The notes beneath the pieces were generated by a model that saw only the letters and a program-made list of their open reading frames with translations, searched no databases and was not told where the DNA came from. Below, one piece after another: positions 1 to 8,406 of a stretch of DNA of 64,000 bases; the first letter of the stretch is position 1, and each line of letters opens with the position of its first letter. The translations under genes were made by a program, and so were the position numbers. This stretch comes from Anaerolineales bacterium (GTDB lineage Bacteria > Chloroflexota > Anaerolineae > Anaerolineales > UBA4823). The stretch is from positions 1 to 64,000 of the forward strand of contig JAGVAD010000008.1 of NCBI GenBank assembly GCA_020060465.1. Direction: 5' to 3'.

Positions 1-2
1 GC

Positions 3-752
3 GAAACGCCCGCCGCGCTTGACCCCCAGGCGTTGCAAGAGCGCATGAAAAGCGCCAATATCTTGCTCTATGAGGACATGGTCGCTCATATAGATACCAA
101 ACGCTACGCCAAAGAGACGCTGCTACGCATGGGTCTGCCGTTCAAAGACGACGGCAACGCCAAGGGCTGGTTGGCGAAGGATTTGGAGAACAACGCGCCC
201 AACGGCGAAGCGTGGGACCTGGTGATCCTGGCGGTGGAGGATAAAGTTGGCGCGCAAGGGGAGTTTTTCAATTACGCCTTGCAAGCGCTGGACAAGGGCG
301 CTTCGGTGATCCTGGAAGTGTGGTTCATAGATCAAACGCAGGGTGGCAGCGCCGGTCAACTGCTCAATCGCTGCGGGCTGGCATACCACGGCGACCGCGA
401 AAAAATACCGCCTGCGCAAATGGCGCTCTACGTGCTGGATGCTGATGACCCGATCCTTAACCAGCCGAATCCGAAGCTATCTTTCACGGCCAACAGCAAC
501 TACTGGTGGGATGCGAGCGGCAGGCGATCCTACGACACGGGCGATTTGCTCAAACTCACCCCAGACAGCAGCTCGCGCCTGCTGGTTGGCGCGCAAGCAA
601 AGGAAATGACGAGCCACGGCGTCCTTGCGGTGTGTGAGGATGGACGTCTGATCTTGCAGACCTTTTCATCCCACACCCTGACCTTCGACGCCGGTACGCT
701 GATCTGGGAGAATTACATTTATAATGCGCTGCGTAAGCGCTTTGAACCCTAA
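3..752 (+). CDS. Hypothetical protein, 5' end outside the window
   Basis: The reading frame is open to the left edge, so the true start is probably upstream; the first in-window start is a TTG at 33. The visible 240 or so residues form a mixed alpha/beta protein with alternating hydrophobic strands (LVILAVEDK, ASVILEVWF) and a Trp/Tyr-rich stretch near SNYWWDASG. This resembles the C-terminal half of a class I glutamine-amidotransferase-like or ThuA-like fold, but I do not recognise the family and no catalytic triad can be assigned. It is followed after 3 bases by a NUDIX gene and then dapF on the same strand, so the three are probably co-transcribed. Function unknown. Confidence 0.6.
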   Translation, partial: ETPAALDPQALQERMKSANILLYEDMVAHIDTKRYAKETLLRMGLPFKDDGNAKGWLAKDLENNAPNGEAWDLVILAVEDKVGAQGEFFNYALQALDKGASVILEVWFIDQTQGGSAGQLLNRCGLAYHGDREKIPPAQMALYVLDADDPILNQPNPKLSFTANSNYWWDASGRRSYDTGDLLKLTPDSSSRLLVGAQAKEMTSHGVLAVCEDGRLILQTFSSHTLTFDAGTLIWENYIYNALRKRFEP

Positions 753-755
753 ACG

Positions 756-1238
756 ATGACCATCGGTCGCTTTTTAGGTGGGGTGGCTGCCCTGATCTGG
801 GACGCCAGGACGGACAAATATCTGCTCCTGCGCCGCTCTGCGCAGAAGGATTTTCTGAGCGGGGATTGGGAATGCGTCACCGGCAGAGTGGAGCAAGGCG
901 AAAGCTATACGCAAGCCGTATTGCGCGAAGTGCAAGAGGAGATCGGGGCGCGCATCCAGATCGAATTCATCATCGGCGTGACACACTTCTACCGCGGCGC
1001 GGAACGGCCAGAGAACGAGCTGCTGGGGGTGATCTTCGGCTGTACCCTTCAAGATGGACAGGTTGCTTCCTTTGGCGAAGAACATTCCGAACTGCGCTGG
1101 GCGACAGCCGCCGAGGCGGAGGCGCTGCTGCCAGATCGTCACTGGCTGCGCGAGGCGATTCGTCGGGCAGAAAAGCTGAAAGCGTTGTTGCCAGAGGCAT
1201 TGCGCCAGGAGTTCCGCACAGTTGGGTTTGAGATTTAG
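756..1238 (+). CDS. NUDIX hydrolase
   Basis: 160-residue single-domain NUDIX protein. The full NUDIX box is visible at residues 43-65: G43, E49, R57, E58, E61, E62, G64, which bind the catalytic Mg. The N-terminal strands carry a typical 'LLLRRS' segment. Family members hydrolyse a nucleoside diphosphate linked to another group (dNTPs, ADP-ribose, nucleotide sugars). The substrate cannot be told from sequence; the length fits dihydroneopterin triphosphate or dNTP-type pyrophosphatases. It starts 3 bases after the preceding gene and ends 13 bases before the dapF-like ATG, so it is probably translated from the same message. Confidence 0.85.
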   Translation: MTIGRFLGGVAALIWDARTDKYLLLRRSAQKDFLSGDWECVTGRVEQGESYTQAVLREVQEEIGARIQIEFIIGVTHFYRGAERPENELLGVIFGCTLQDGQVASFGEEHSELRWATAAEAEALLPDRHWLREAIRRAEKLKALLPEALRQEFRTVGFEI

Positions 1239-1251
1239 CGCGGGCAAACAA

Positions 1252-2109
1252 ATGAAATTCGTCAAGTACCAGGCTCTCGGCAATGATTATCTGGTGATCA
1301 ACCCAGACGAGTTGAGCAGGGAACTGACCCCTGAATGGATTCGGCGCTTGTGTCAACGCAACGAGGGCGTTGGGGCGGACGGCGTTCTGTTGGGCCCGCT
1401 GCCAGCGCAAGAAGCGGATTTCGCGCTGCGCATCTTCAACCCGGATGGCAGCGAAGCGGAAAAAAGCGGCAACGGTTTGCGCATCTTCTCGCGCTATCTG
1501 TGGGAACAGAGGCGGCTAAAACGCAGCCCGGATGGAACGACGTCCGAGCCTTTCACCATTCAGACGTTGGGAGGCGTTGTACGTTCTCAGGTTCTGCAAA
1601 GCGGGCGCCTGGTGCAAGTAGAGATGGGGCAAGCCAGCTTCGACAGCCGCAAAATCCCGCTCAGCGGCCCGCTGCGCCAGGCGATTAATGAAACGATGCT
1701 CATTCAAGGCGAGAGCCTGCGCTACTGCGCCCTGACGCTGGGAAACCCACACTGCGTGGTGTTCTGCGATCAGACCTCAGAAGCGCAGGCGCGCCGATTG
1801 GGTCCCATCATAGAGAATGAGGCGCGCTTCTTGAAGCGCACCAACGTGCAATTTCTCGAAGTCGTCAACCGCAAGGAACTGCGTATCTATATTTGGGAGC
1901 GCGGCGCGGGCTACACGCTGGCTTCCGGCAGCAGCAGTTGCGCGGCAGCGGCAGCGGCTTTTCGACTGGGGCTTTGCGATGGTGAAGTAACCGTTCACAA
2001 CCCGGGCGGTGATATTCAAGTCATGATTTCGCAAGATCTCTTTCTTACGATGACCGGCCCAGTCGCCAGAGTATTTCACGGCGAGTGGGAAGAGGAGGAG
2101 GAATGTTGA
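1252..2109 (+). CDS. dapF: Diaminopimelate epimerase-like protein with both catalytic Cys replaced by Ser
   Basis: 285-residue two-lobed DapF-family protein with the family signatures GNDYLVI (10-16), NPDGSEAE (63-70) and GAGYTLASGSSSCA near 220. DapF interconverts LL- and meso-diaminopimelate in the cytoplasm for lysine and peptidoglycan synthesis, using two cysteines as acid and base. Here both positions are serine: S72 in KSGNGLR (usually MCGNGAR, codon AGC at 1465) and S225 in TLASGS (usually TLACGTG, codon TCC at 1924). The chain is otherwise intact, so this looks like a diverged homologue rather than a decaying gene; racemase activity is doubtful. I chose ATG 1252 because it gives the canonical N-terminus MKFVKYQALGNDY; the longer TTG start at 1222 overlaps the NUDIX gene. 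Confidence 0.85.
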   Translation: MKFVKYQALGNDYLVINPDELSRELTPEWIRRLCQRNEGVGADGVLLGPLPAQEADFALRIFNPDGSEAEKSGNGLRIFSRYLWEQRRLKRSPDGTTSEPFTIQTLGGVVRSQVLQSGRLVQVEMGQASFDSRKIPLSGPLRQAINETMLIQGESLRYCALTLGNPHCVVFCDQTSEAQARRLGPIIENEARFLKRTNVQFLEVVNRKELRIYIWERGAGYTLASGSSSCAAAAAAFRLGLCDGEVTVHNPGGDIQVMISQDLFLTMTGPVARVFHGEWEEEEEC

Positions 2110-2552
2110 GAAAGAGCTGGCGCAGCGCCATCCTTCTCAGCGCCGGCGGGGTCGCAGCGTTCACTGCCACCAGCGCCATCTTGAATATGCTCATCCCTTA
2201 CCTTGCAACGGGCGATTTTCGCCTGGCGGTGGCGGACCCAGAGCGGCTGAGCAGCACTGCGGATCTCATTGCCCTGGGCGTTATTCTCTTGGTCGTGTTC
2301 TTGCTGCTGATCGCCATCGGCGCGTATTGGCTGTATCGTTTCTTCGGCGAGGCGTATTACGGGGGGCGCGGGGCGGCGCGCTGGGCGCTTTTCGGTTCAA
2401 TCTTTGCGCTTCTGATCAAAGCGCCTGGTTGGTTTCTGCCGCAAGGATGGTGGCTGGCAAAGAACCTGTTCCTGGCAGCCAGTGTTTTTCTGGCCTTCTT
2501 CCTGGCGCGATGGATCATCCCCTTGCAGCGCAATCGCTCTGGCGCTTCATAA
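2103..2552 (+). CDS. Small four-TM membrane protein
   Basis: 149 residues with four hydrophobic segments (about residues 10-35, 55-82, 94-113 and 125-143) joined by short loops, so an integral membrane protein. The start is set at ATG 2103, preceded by a GAGGAGGAG ribosome-binding stretch that lies in the last codons of the dapF-like gene; the two genes overlap by 7 bases, which points to translational coupling. No conserved motif that names a function. It ends 18 bases before the convergent glmM gene. Confidence 0.7.
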   Translation: MLRKSWRSAILLSAGGVAAFTATSAILNMLIPYLATGDFRLAVADPERLSSTADLIALGVILLVVFLLLIAIGAYWLYRFFGEAYYGGRGAARWALFGSIFALLIKAPGWFLPQGWWLAKNLFLAASVFLAFFLARWIIPLQRNRSGAS

Positions 2553-2570
2553 CTTCACCCAAATCAGCGG

Positions 2571-4034
2571 TTAAGGCTCTACGGGTAACACCCCGCCGCG
2601 CGCCACGTTGAGGATATCAATCTCCGCCGCGCCAACGCCAGCGATCTGCTGCGCTTTGCGGCAGATCTCCACTGCGATGCGCGCCAGCTCTCGCTCGGTT
2701 AGCCGACCATCCGACTCCAACATGGCGCGGAAGCGCGGTTCAGTGCCGGAGTAGCGCAGGTTCACCCGTACCAGGCCAGGACGATTGGTCAACAGATCGT
2801 TGGCGGTTTCATCCAATTCGACGCGGCTCAACCGTCCGCCGTTGCCCACATAAGCAGAAGCAATGATCTGCGGCGTCTTGCCCACTTCGGCGGCAAACTC
2901 CGCCAGCGATCCGGCACCCGATTCAAAAAAGGCGCGCAAGATATACAGCGCCGTGCGAATGCCATCGCCTGTTGGGTGGTCGTCATCTACGATTAAGATA
3001 TGCCCGGCCTGTTCGCCGCCCACACCCACCTGGTCGTCGGCCACGGAGGCGCGGCGTATTTCAAAGATCTTATCGGTCACGTACTTATCGCCTACCGGCG
3101 TTTCATGCATCTGAATGCCGGCCGCCTCCAGCCAGGCTTTCAACCCGCTGTTGCGCATGACCGTAGCGACTACCGAACGCGCCAGGAGCTGGCCGCGCTG
3201 ATCGAAGTAGCGCGCCAGGATGCCCAACATGTGGTCGCCGTCAATCAGCCCGCCTTTCTCATCCACGAAGACCACCCGATCCGCGTCGCCATCGAAAGCC
3301 AGCCCAAACCTGGCCTCATGATGGCGAATGAGCAGATTCATTTCATCTAATGAGCGGCGCACATGCTCTGAGCCAGCGTCCACGTTGATGTTCAAACCAT
3401 TGGGTGAGGTATGGATCGCCACCACCTGCATCCCCAATCGGCTGAAGACTTCGGGAGCGATGAACGAAGCTGCGCCATTGGCGCAATCCATCACCACCTT
3501 GACGCCATCCAGATTCAGACCGGGGTGTTCTGCCAGCAGGCTGCGCTGATACAATTCCTGGAAAATCTCGCCGTTATGCACATGACCCATGCGGCTGTGC
3601 ACTTCCAGCGACGGAAGGGATTGATGGCGTGCTGTTGGCAACAGGCTTTCAATGGCATCTTCCATCTTTTCAGACAGTTTTCGCCCAGAGCCATCGAAGA
3701 ACTTAATGCCATTTTGGTCTGCCGGGTTATGAGAGGCGGAGATCACCACGCCGGCGTCGGCATTCAACTGGCGCACCAACCAGGCCACGCCTGGCGTGGG
3801 AACGATCCCTAAATCAATCACATGTACGCCGCTGGCCATGAGGCCGGCGTCCAGCGCTTCCTGGAGCATGGCGCTAGACTGACGCGTATCGCGACCGATG
3901 ACGATCGTGGCCTCGCGCCGGTCACCGCGGATGACGCTGCCTGCCGCCTGCCCCAGGCGCAGGGCAAAGTCTGGGAGCATGGGCCACTCGCCGACAACGC
4001 CGCGAATGCCATCCGTGCCAAACAGATTGGGCAT
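2571..4034 (-). CDS. glmM: Phosphoglucosamine mutase
   Basis: 487-residue alpha-D-phosphohexomutase that converts glucosamine-6-phosphate to glucosamine-1-phosphate for UDP-GlcNAc synthesis. Visible landmarks in order: N-terminal FGTDGIRG, the phosphoserine loop SASHNP with the catalytic Ser at residue 101, the Mg-binding DGDADR, the sugar-binding GEQAGH (GlmM type rather than phosphomannomutase type) and the phosphate-binding RYSGTEPR near the C-terminus. ATG 4034 was chosen over an upstream in-frame start because it gives MPNLFGTDGIRG and has an AAAGGAG site 7 bases upstream. The partner enzyme GlmS is also in this window (62312-64000) but not linked. A paralogous phosphomannomutase role cannot be fully excluded. 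Confidence 0.9.
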   Translation of the reverse strand: MPNLFGTDGIRGVVGEWPMLPDFALRLGQAAGSVIRGDRREATIVIGRDTRQSSAMLQEALDAGLMASGVHVIDLGIVPTPGVAWLVRQLNADAGVVISASHNPADQNGIKFFDGSGRKLSEKMEDAIESLLPTARHQSLPSLEVHSRMGHVHNGEIFQELYQRSLLAEHPGLNLDGVKVVMDCANGAASFIAPEVFSRLGMQVVAIHTSPNGLNINVDAGSEHVRRSLDEMNLLIRHHEARFGLAFDGDADRVVFVDEKGGLIDGDHMLGILARYFDQRGQLLARSVVATVMRNSGLKAWLEAAGIQMHETPVGDKYVTDKIFEIRRASVADDQVGVGGEQAGHILIVDDDHPTGDGIRTALYILRAFFESGAGSLAEFAAEVGKTPQIIASAYVGNGGRLSRVELDETANDLLTNRPGLVRVNLRYSGTEPRFRAMLESDGRLTERELARIAVEICRKAQQIAGVGAAEIDILNVARGGVLPVEP

Positions 4035-4065
4035 ATTGGCTCCTTTAAAGTAGTGTCGAAGCACA

Positions 4066-4071
4066 ATTATA
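4066..4071 (-). promoter_or_regulatory. Candidate -10 box for glmM
   Basis: A perfect TATAAT reads on the minus strand here, placing transcription start near 4059, about 25 bases before the glmM ATG. The expected -35 position (TTCCCG, 17-base spacer) matches the consensus poorly, so this is a suggestion only. Confidence 0.3.
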
Positions 4072-4309
4072 CCCAAGCCCTTGCCCTCCGGGAAAATCAT
4101 CCCGCAATCTTAGTCCGAACCCACTCGGTGCGAAATTCTCTTCGCCTTTCTATCTGGCATATCTGGTTGTTCTGACGAAACAAGCATCAATGCTTTGCCC
4201 TCGAAGTCGTTTGCTCGTGCTTCACTCACCGCAGCTTCATTTTGATGGATTACAATTCGGAACAGATCATGGATATGATTGTCAGAAGAAAATCAAAGGA
4301 TGGAACAAA

Positions 4310-5488
4310 ATGGACATTCAGCGTATCCTTGTGATTGTACTAGACGGTGTAGGCGCTGGGGAAGCGCCAGATGCAGCCGAATATGGTGATGTGGGCAGCA
4401 ACTCTCTGGGGAATACCGCACGGGCGGTGGGCGGGCTGCATTTGCCGAATATGCAGGCCATCGGCCTGGGATATATCACGCCGATGGAAGGCGTGCCGCC
4501 TGTACCCAACCCCAGCGGTGCTTTCGGCAAGCTGACTCCCCGTTCGGCGGGCAAGGACACCATTTCCGGCCATTGGGAACTGATGGGTGTGCGTTTGACG
4601 AAACCATTTCCGACCTATCCAAACGGCTTTCCGCCAGAGGTGATCGAAGAATTCAAACGCCGCATCGGACGCGATATCCTGGGCAATTACCCGGCTTCCG
4701 GCACCGAGATCATCAAATCGCTGGGGATGGAACACATGCGCACCGGCAAGCCGATTGTGTACACCTCCGCCGACAGCGTGTTCCAAATCGCCATGCATGA
4801 GGAGATTATTCCAATTGAAGAGCAATATTGGATATCGCAGCAGGCGCGCGAAATGCTACATGGTGAACACAACGTCGGGCGCGTCATCACCCGGCCTTTT
4901 ATTGGCAACAGCCCGGAGACCTTCCGGCGCACCGAGCGGCGGCGGGATTATCCGCTGCTGCCTCCCACGCGCACCATCTTGCAAAAAGCGATGGACGCCG
5001 GGCTGGAGGTGTGCTCGGTGGGAAAAATTGACGACATCTTCGCTCACCAGGGCATCACTCGCAAGAACCATACGCCGAACAACGCCGATAGCCTGGCGGC
5101 GACGCTGCGCTTGCTGGAAGAGGACTTCAAAGGTTTGATTTTCGTCAACCTGATCGAGTTCGACATGATCTACGGCCACCGAAATGACCCGCAAGGGTAC
5201 GCACAGGCGCTCCAACGCGTGGACGAGGCAGTGCCGGAGATTTGGAAGCGGCTAAAAGCCGGCGACATCGCCATGTTCGTCGCCGACCATGGGGTTGACC
5301 CGACCACACCCAGCACGGATCATTCGCGCGAATACGCCCCGCTGCTGGTGTTTGGGCCGGCAGTGCGGGGCGGAGTGAACCTGGGGGTGCGCGAATGCTT
5401 TACCGATGTCGGCGCAACGATCGCCGAGGCGTTTCACCTGGAGCCGCCAGAGTATGGCAAGAGCTTCCTGAAAGAGATTGCGATCTAA
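4310..5488 (+). CDS. deoB: Phosphopentomutase
   Basis: 392-residue DeoB of the alkaline phosphatase superfamily; interconverts (deoxy)ribose-1-phosphate and (deoxy)ribose-5-phosphate in nucleoside salvage, in the cytoplasm. Visible: N-terminal metal-binding LDGVGAGEAPDA, the GKDTISGHWE loop carrying the phospho-accepting Thr, a second metal cluster around FDMIYGHRND and VADHGVDPTTPSTDHSRE. ATG 4310 is used, with AAAGGA at 4295-4300; the longer in-frame start at 4190 adds 40 residues unlike the family. It is divergent from glmM and convergent with the DUF6544 gene, so it is probably a single-gene transcript. Confidence 0.93.
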   Translation: MDIQRILVIVLDGVGAGEAPDAAEYGDVGSNSLGNTARAVGGLHLPNMQAIGLGYITPMEGVPPVPNPSGAFGKLTPRSAGKDTISGHWELMGVRLTKPFPTYPNGFPPEVIEEFKRRIGRDILGNYPASGTEIIKSLGMEHMRTGKPIVYTSADSVFQIAMHEEIIPIEEQYWISQQAREMLHGEHNVGRVITRPFIGNSPETFRRTERRRDYPLLPPTRTILQKAMDAGLEVCSVGKIDDIFAHQGITRKNHTPNNADSLAATLRLLEEDFKGLIFVNLIEFDMIYGHRNDPQGYAQALQRVDEAVPEIWKRLKAGDIAMFVADHGVDPTTPSTDHSREYAPLLVFGPAVRGGVNLGVRECFTDVGATIAEAFHLEPPEYGKSFLKEIAI

Positions 5489-5503
5489 GGCTGACGGTGC
5501 GGC

Positions 5504-6319
5504 TCAGTAACCTCGCTGGCGCACATATTGCTGCACATCTACATTAAAGACGACTTCCTCGGTGGTGAACACCGCCCAGGCGCTGCCATCTTCGAACCAG
5601 GTCGCCGCTCCTACAACACCGGTGAGCTGACCATTCAAGCTTGCCCACTCCGCGTTCTCGGTTATCCACAGGGATCTCCTGGCGCTCTTGGAATCCCGAT
5701 ACCGCATGGCTTCCATGTACCGCACCAGCCCGCTTTCCGGGTCAAAGCGTACCACAAAGCGATCTTCACCGTCTTTGAAAGGGACAATGAGCAGCGCACT
5801 GTCATCGCCGAACGGCTCCCAACGCACGCGTGGATCGGTGAGAAAGACTGCCGGCATGGTCATTGTCTCCGCCCATAGCCCCAGGTTGGCGGCCTGCTCC
5901 ACCTTCGATCCTTCATCGGTGACGCCGAAGGGCAGCTCTACCTTACTGAGGCCATCCACATAACGTTCATTGACTTTCATGATGGGAAAGCCAAAGAACG
6001 TGGCTTCGATATAGTGGCGGTAATTTTTGCCAGCCTCGTGAATGAAGCGAAAGCGCGCCGGCAAGGTAATCCCGGCGAATGGGCGGATTTCGGCTCGCCC
6101 GCTGATCACCGCTGAGGTGATGACAGGTATGCGGTCGCCATAGACCTGGCGGTAGAAACGCTCCACCGGCGCAGGCAGACCAGGGGGAAGGGGGATGGTC
6201 TCGAACTCGGTCACTCCGCCAGGGTAGGGCGGAAACGGCGCAGGCTTGACCTTCAGCCCCAACCAGATGAGCAGGACCAAACCCACAAGCAGGCCGATCA
6301 AAATGACAATGACTTTCAT
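5504..6319 (-). CDS. Membrane-anchored DUF6544-type protein
   Basis: 271 residues: an N-terminal transmembrane anchor (about 3-22, VIVILIGLLVGLVLLIWL) followed by an all-beta-looking extracytoplasmic domain. The motif run 'VERFYRQVYGD', 'GRAEIRP', 'HEAGKNYRHYIE', and 'VNERYVDG' matches my recollection of the DUF6544 family of uncharacterised exported proteins. No enzymatic motif. An AAGGAG site sits just upstream of ATG 6319. It faces deoB with only 15 bases between the stop codons. Confidence 0.65.
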   Translation of the reverse strand: MKVIVILIGLLVGLVLLIWLGLKVKPAPFPPYPGGVTEFETIPLPPGLPAPVERFYRQVYGDRIPVITSAVISGRAEIRPFAGITLPARFRFIHEAGKNYRHYIEATFFGFPIMKVNERYVDGLSKVELPFGVTDEGSKVEQAANLGLWAETMTMPAVFLTDPRVRWEPFGDDSALLIVPFKDGEDRFVVRFDPESGLVRYMEAMRYRDSKSARRSLWITENAEWASLNGQLTGVVGAATWFEDGSAWAVFTTEEVVFNVDVQQYVRQRGY

Positions 6320-6454
6320 TCGTAATTCTCCTTAAAAGCATTTGTTTTTTTGGTTTGCCGGGTAAATCGGATTTTTTGGGTTTTACGGTGGCGGGTAAGT
6401 AAGCTTCTCAAAGCATACCACTTTCTGGATGAAGCGCCCACCCCCTTCTTGGTG

Positions 6455-6508
6455 ATGAACGTCCCGCAGGTTTAAAAGGAAACCTGGGGGACGTTTTGCA
6501 CCGAATTT
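6455..6508. repeat. Dispersed repeat family B, copy 1 (short)
   Basis: Inverted repeat of 16-base arms (6458-6473 and 6480-6495, 15 of 16 paired) around AACGTCCCGCAGGTTT. The same arms recur at 35835-35918 and 37166-37266. This copy lacks the long loop of the others. It lies just 3' of the ccm operon and could also stop transcription on the minus strand. Confidence 0.7.
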
Positions 6509-6514
6509 CCACCC

Positions 6515-6760
6515 TTAGCGTAGGGATTTCAAGGGGCCAATGGAGAGGCAGGAATTTTTTGGATCTTGATCGTAATAAGCTTTACAAACCGAAAGGCAAA
6601 AATAGATCGCCCGACCGTGCAGGAAAATGCACGGCGTGTTTGCGGCATAGAGGATCATCTCCCCACAGGCGGTTTGCACCGGCGCGCCAATCGGCGGCGA
6701 GGGAGGCAAGCAATCCGAATATTCCTCGCCCGAAGATTCATCTTGAGCTTTCAGGCTCAT
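6515..6760 (-). CDS. Small YHS-domain (metal-binding) protein at the end of the ccm operon
   Basis: 81 residues. The C-terminal half reads as a YHS/TRASH-type treble-clef domain: a first CG-x-M element (ACGEMILYA), then HGRAIYFCLSVCK and YYDQDP, matching the family pattern Gk-x-YYFC-x3-CK-x-F-x2-dP. Such domains bind Cu, Zn or similar ions through the cysteines. The start codon overlaps the ccmD stop (ATGA, 6757-6760), so it is translationally coupled and belongs to the cytochrome c maturation operon. A role in haem or copper handling is an inference. The N-terminal 25 residues are acidic and look disordered. Confidence 0.7.
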   Translation of the reverse strand: MSLKAQDESSGEEYSDCLPPSPPIGAPVQTACGEMILYAANTPCIFLHGRAIYFCLSVCKAYYDQDPKNSCLSIGPLKSLR

Positions 6761-6927
6761 TTTTCTTTCTCTTCGAGCGACTGTAAAGTCTCCAGGTCCT
6801 GGATCGAATTGCGCCGACGAACAATCAGGCTGACCAGATAGAGCGCCATCACGCCAAAAATTACCACGTATCCGGCGATCATATAATTACCCGTTTGGGC
6901 AGGTCCTTCTTGCAAGAAAAATAACAT
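6757..6927 (-). CDS. ccmD: CcmD-like haem exporter small subunit
   Basis: 56 residues with a single transmembrane helix (about 15-37, MIAGYVVIFGVMALYLVSLI) followed by a basic RRR and a charged cytoplasmic tail: the CcmD pattern. CcmD binds CcmABC and helps release haem-loaded CcmE. I chose ATG 6927, with GAGGCG just upstream, over a longer in-frame start inside ccmC. It begins 19 bases after ccmC and overlaps the YHS gene by 4 bases. Sequence conservation in this family is very low, so the call rests on size, topology and position. Confidence 0.75.
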   Translation of the reverse strand: MLFFLQEGPAQTGNYMIAGYVVIFGVMALYLVSLIVRRRNSIQDLETLQSLEEKEK

Positions 6928-6946
6928 AGCGCCTCGCGAATAATGA

Positions 6947-7645
6947 CTATACGTTGAATTTGAGTTTGAGTTGTTCGACCTGATCTTGCAATTGCCCCAA
7001 GCGAATGCGGTGCCAGAGCAGGTCCACAAAAATCACAGAGAAAGTGAACAGGCTGAAAAAGAAGACCAGGCGCATATCGGCGGTCATATCAAATGCGCCC
7101 TCCGCCCCTGGCTGGTTCGTACCAATCACCACCGGGTGGATGGTGCGGAATAAGCGCGCCGAGAAAAAGGTCAAAGGAACGCTGATAAAGCCCACGATGG
7201 CGTACACTGCGCCGAAGCGCGCCCGACGATCGGGGTCTTCAATGCCGGAGCGCAGCATCAAATAAGCGGCGTAGATCAGCAGCATGATGGTGGCGGTTGT
7301 CAGGCGTGGATCCCAGGTCCACCAGGTATTCCAGATCGGGCGCGCCCAAATCGAGCCGGTGACCACATTAATGAAGGCAAACGCCATGCCAATTTCCACC
7401 GAAGCCAGACCGACGATATCCCACTTGCGTTCGCCGCGAGCGAGATAGATACCGCCAACCATTGCGGCGACCAAAAAGCCAAGCATCCCCACCCAACCGG
7501 CAGCCACGTGGAAATAGAACACTTTTTGCACCAGGCCCATCACACGCTCCAGCGGCGCAAAAAAGAAGACCAATCCAGTTGCAACCAGAAGCAGAAGGAT
7601 GGTGATAATATCCAGAATTTTTAATGCCACAGGTTTAGAAGCCAT
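6947..7645 (-). CDS. ccmC: Haem exporter permease CcmC
   Basis: 232-residue, six-TM member of the haem-handling protein superfamily. Visible: the first conserved His in YFHVAAGW, the tryptophan-rich WNTWWTWDPRLT signature and a second His in RTIHPVV, which bracket the haem on the outer face of the membrane. CcmC loads haem onto CcmE. It lies 6 bases after ccmB and 19 before ccmD in the same operon. Confidence 0.92.
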   Translation of the reverse strand: MASKPVALKILDIITILLLLVATGLVFFFAPLERVMGLVQKVFYFHVAAGWVGMLGFLVAAMVGGIYLARGERKWDIVGLASVEIGMAFAFINVVTGSIWARPIWNTWWTWDPRLTTATIMLLIYAAYLMLRSGIEDPDRRARFGAVYAIVGFISVPLTFFSARLFRTIHPVVIGTNQPGAEGAFDMTADMRLVFFFSLFTFSVIFVDLLWHRIRLGQLQDQVEQLKLKFNV

Positions 7646-7651
7646 TTTGAT

Positions 7652-8398
7652 TCATTCCTCCACAATATAATCGAAGACCATAAAGGCCACAGCGATAAAG
7701 ACCACATCATAGACAAGCAGCAAATTCAGCCAGGGCCAAATTTCGTCCATGGGGATGCCCTGTAAAAAGCCGCCGCTGGCTTTTACGGCAGCGATAAAAA
7801 GCGGGATCATGACCGGAAAGAGCAAAATGGGCAGCAAGATGTCTCGCGTGCGGGTCTGCACCGCCATGCTGGCAAGCAAAGTGCCCACTGCCACATAACC
7901 CATCGAACCCAACAGAGTGACGACGATCAACCCTGGCTGGAACAAATTGACATTATATAGCAGGCTGTAAACCGGCAGTACGATGACCTCTACCAGGAGC
8001 ATGAAAATCAGGTTGCCGAACATCTTGCCAAAATAAATGGCGCTGCGATCCACCGGCGCCAAAAGCAAACCATCCAGGCAGCCGCGATCCTTTTCCATCG
8101 CCATCGAGCGGTTCAGCCCCAAAGTTCCAGCAAAGGCAAAAGTGACCCATAATACCCCGGCGGCGACGTTATACCGCGTTTGGGCATCCAACTCCAGGGC
8201 AAAGTTAAAAATCAAGATCACCAGTAAGGCGAATACCAGCATGGCGGAGAGCAATTCGCGGCTGCGAAGCTCGGCTGCCAGGTCTTTCCAGATGATCGCC
8301 CCCAGGGCGCGCAAAAAACCAGCGCGCGCGGGAGGACTCTCGATAGATAAGACGGTCTCTATCATAGGCGCAGGTTTTTCAATCTTTTGCGTTTCCAT
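7652..8398 (-). CDS. ccmB: Haem exporter permease CcmB
   Basis: 248 residues, a cytoplasmic N-terminus followed by six hydrophobic segments, and the CcmB hallmark 'FAGTLGLNRSMAMEKDRG' cytoplasmic loop. It pairs with CcmA as the transmembrane part of the ABC complex that drives release of holo-CcmE. ATG 8398 was chosen (GAGGG upstream) instead of the TTG at 8410; the latter would overlap the ccmA stop. The stop lies 6 bases before ccmC. Confidence 0.9.
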   Translation of the reverse strand: METQKIEKPAPMIETVLSIESPPARAGFLRALGAIIWKDLAAELRSRELLSAMLVFALLVILIFNFALELDAQTRYNVAAGVLWVTFAFAGTLGLNRSMAMEKDRGCLDGLLLAPVDRSAIYFGKMFGNLIFMLLVEVIVLPVYSLLYNVNLFQPGLIVVTLLGSMGYVAVGTLLASMAVQTRTRDILLPILLFPVMIPLFIAAVKASGGFLQGIPMDEIWPWLNLLLVYDVVFIAVAFMVFDYIVEE

Positions 8399-8406
8399 AG
8401 AGACCC

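Noticed and set aside
1222-1251. Upstream TTG start for the dapF-like gene
   Set aside because: It overlaps the NUDIX gene and adds residues absent from the family; ATG 1252 gives the canonical N-terminus.
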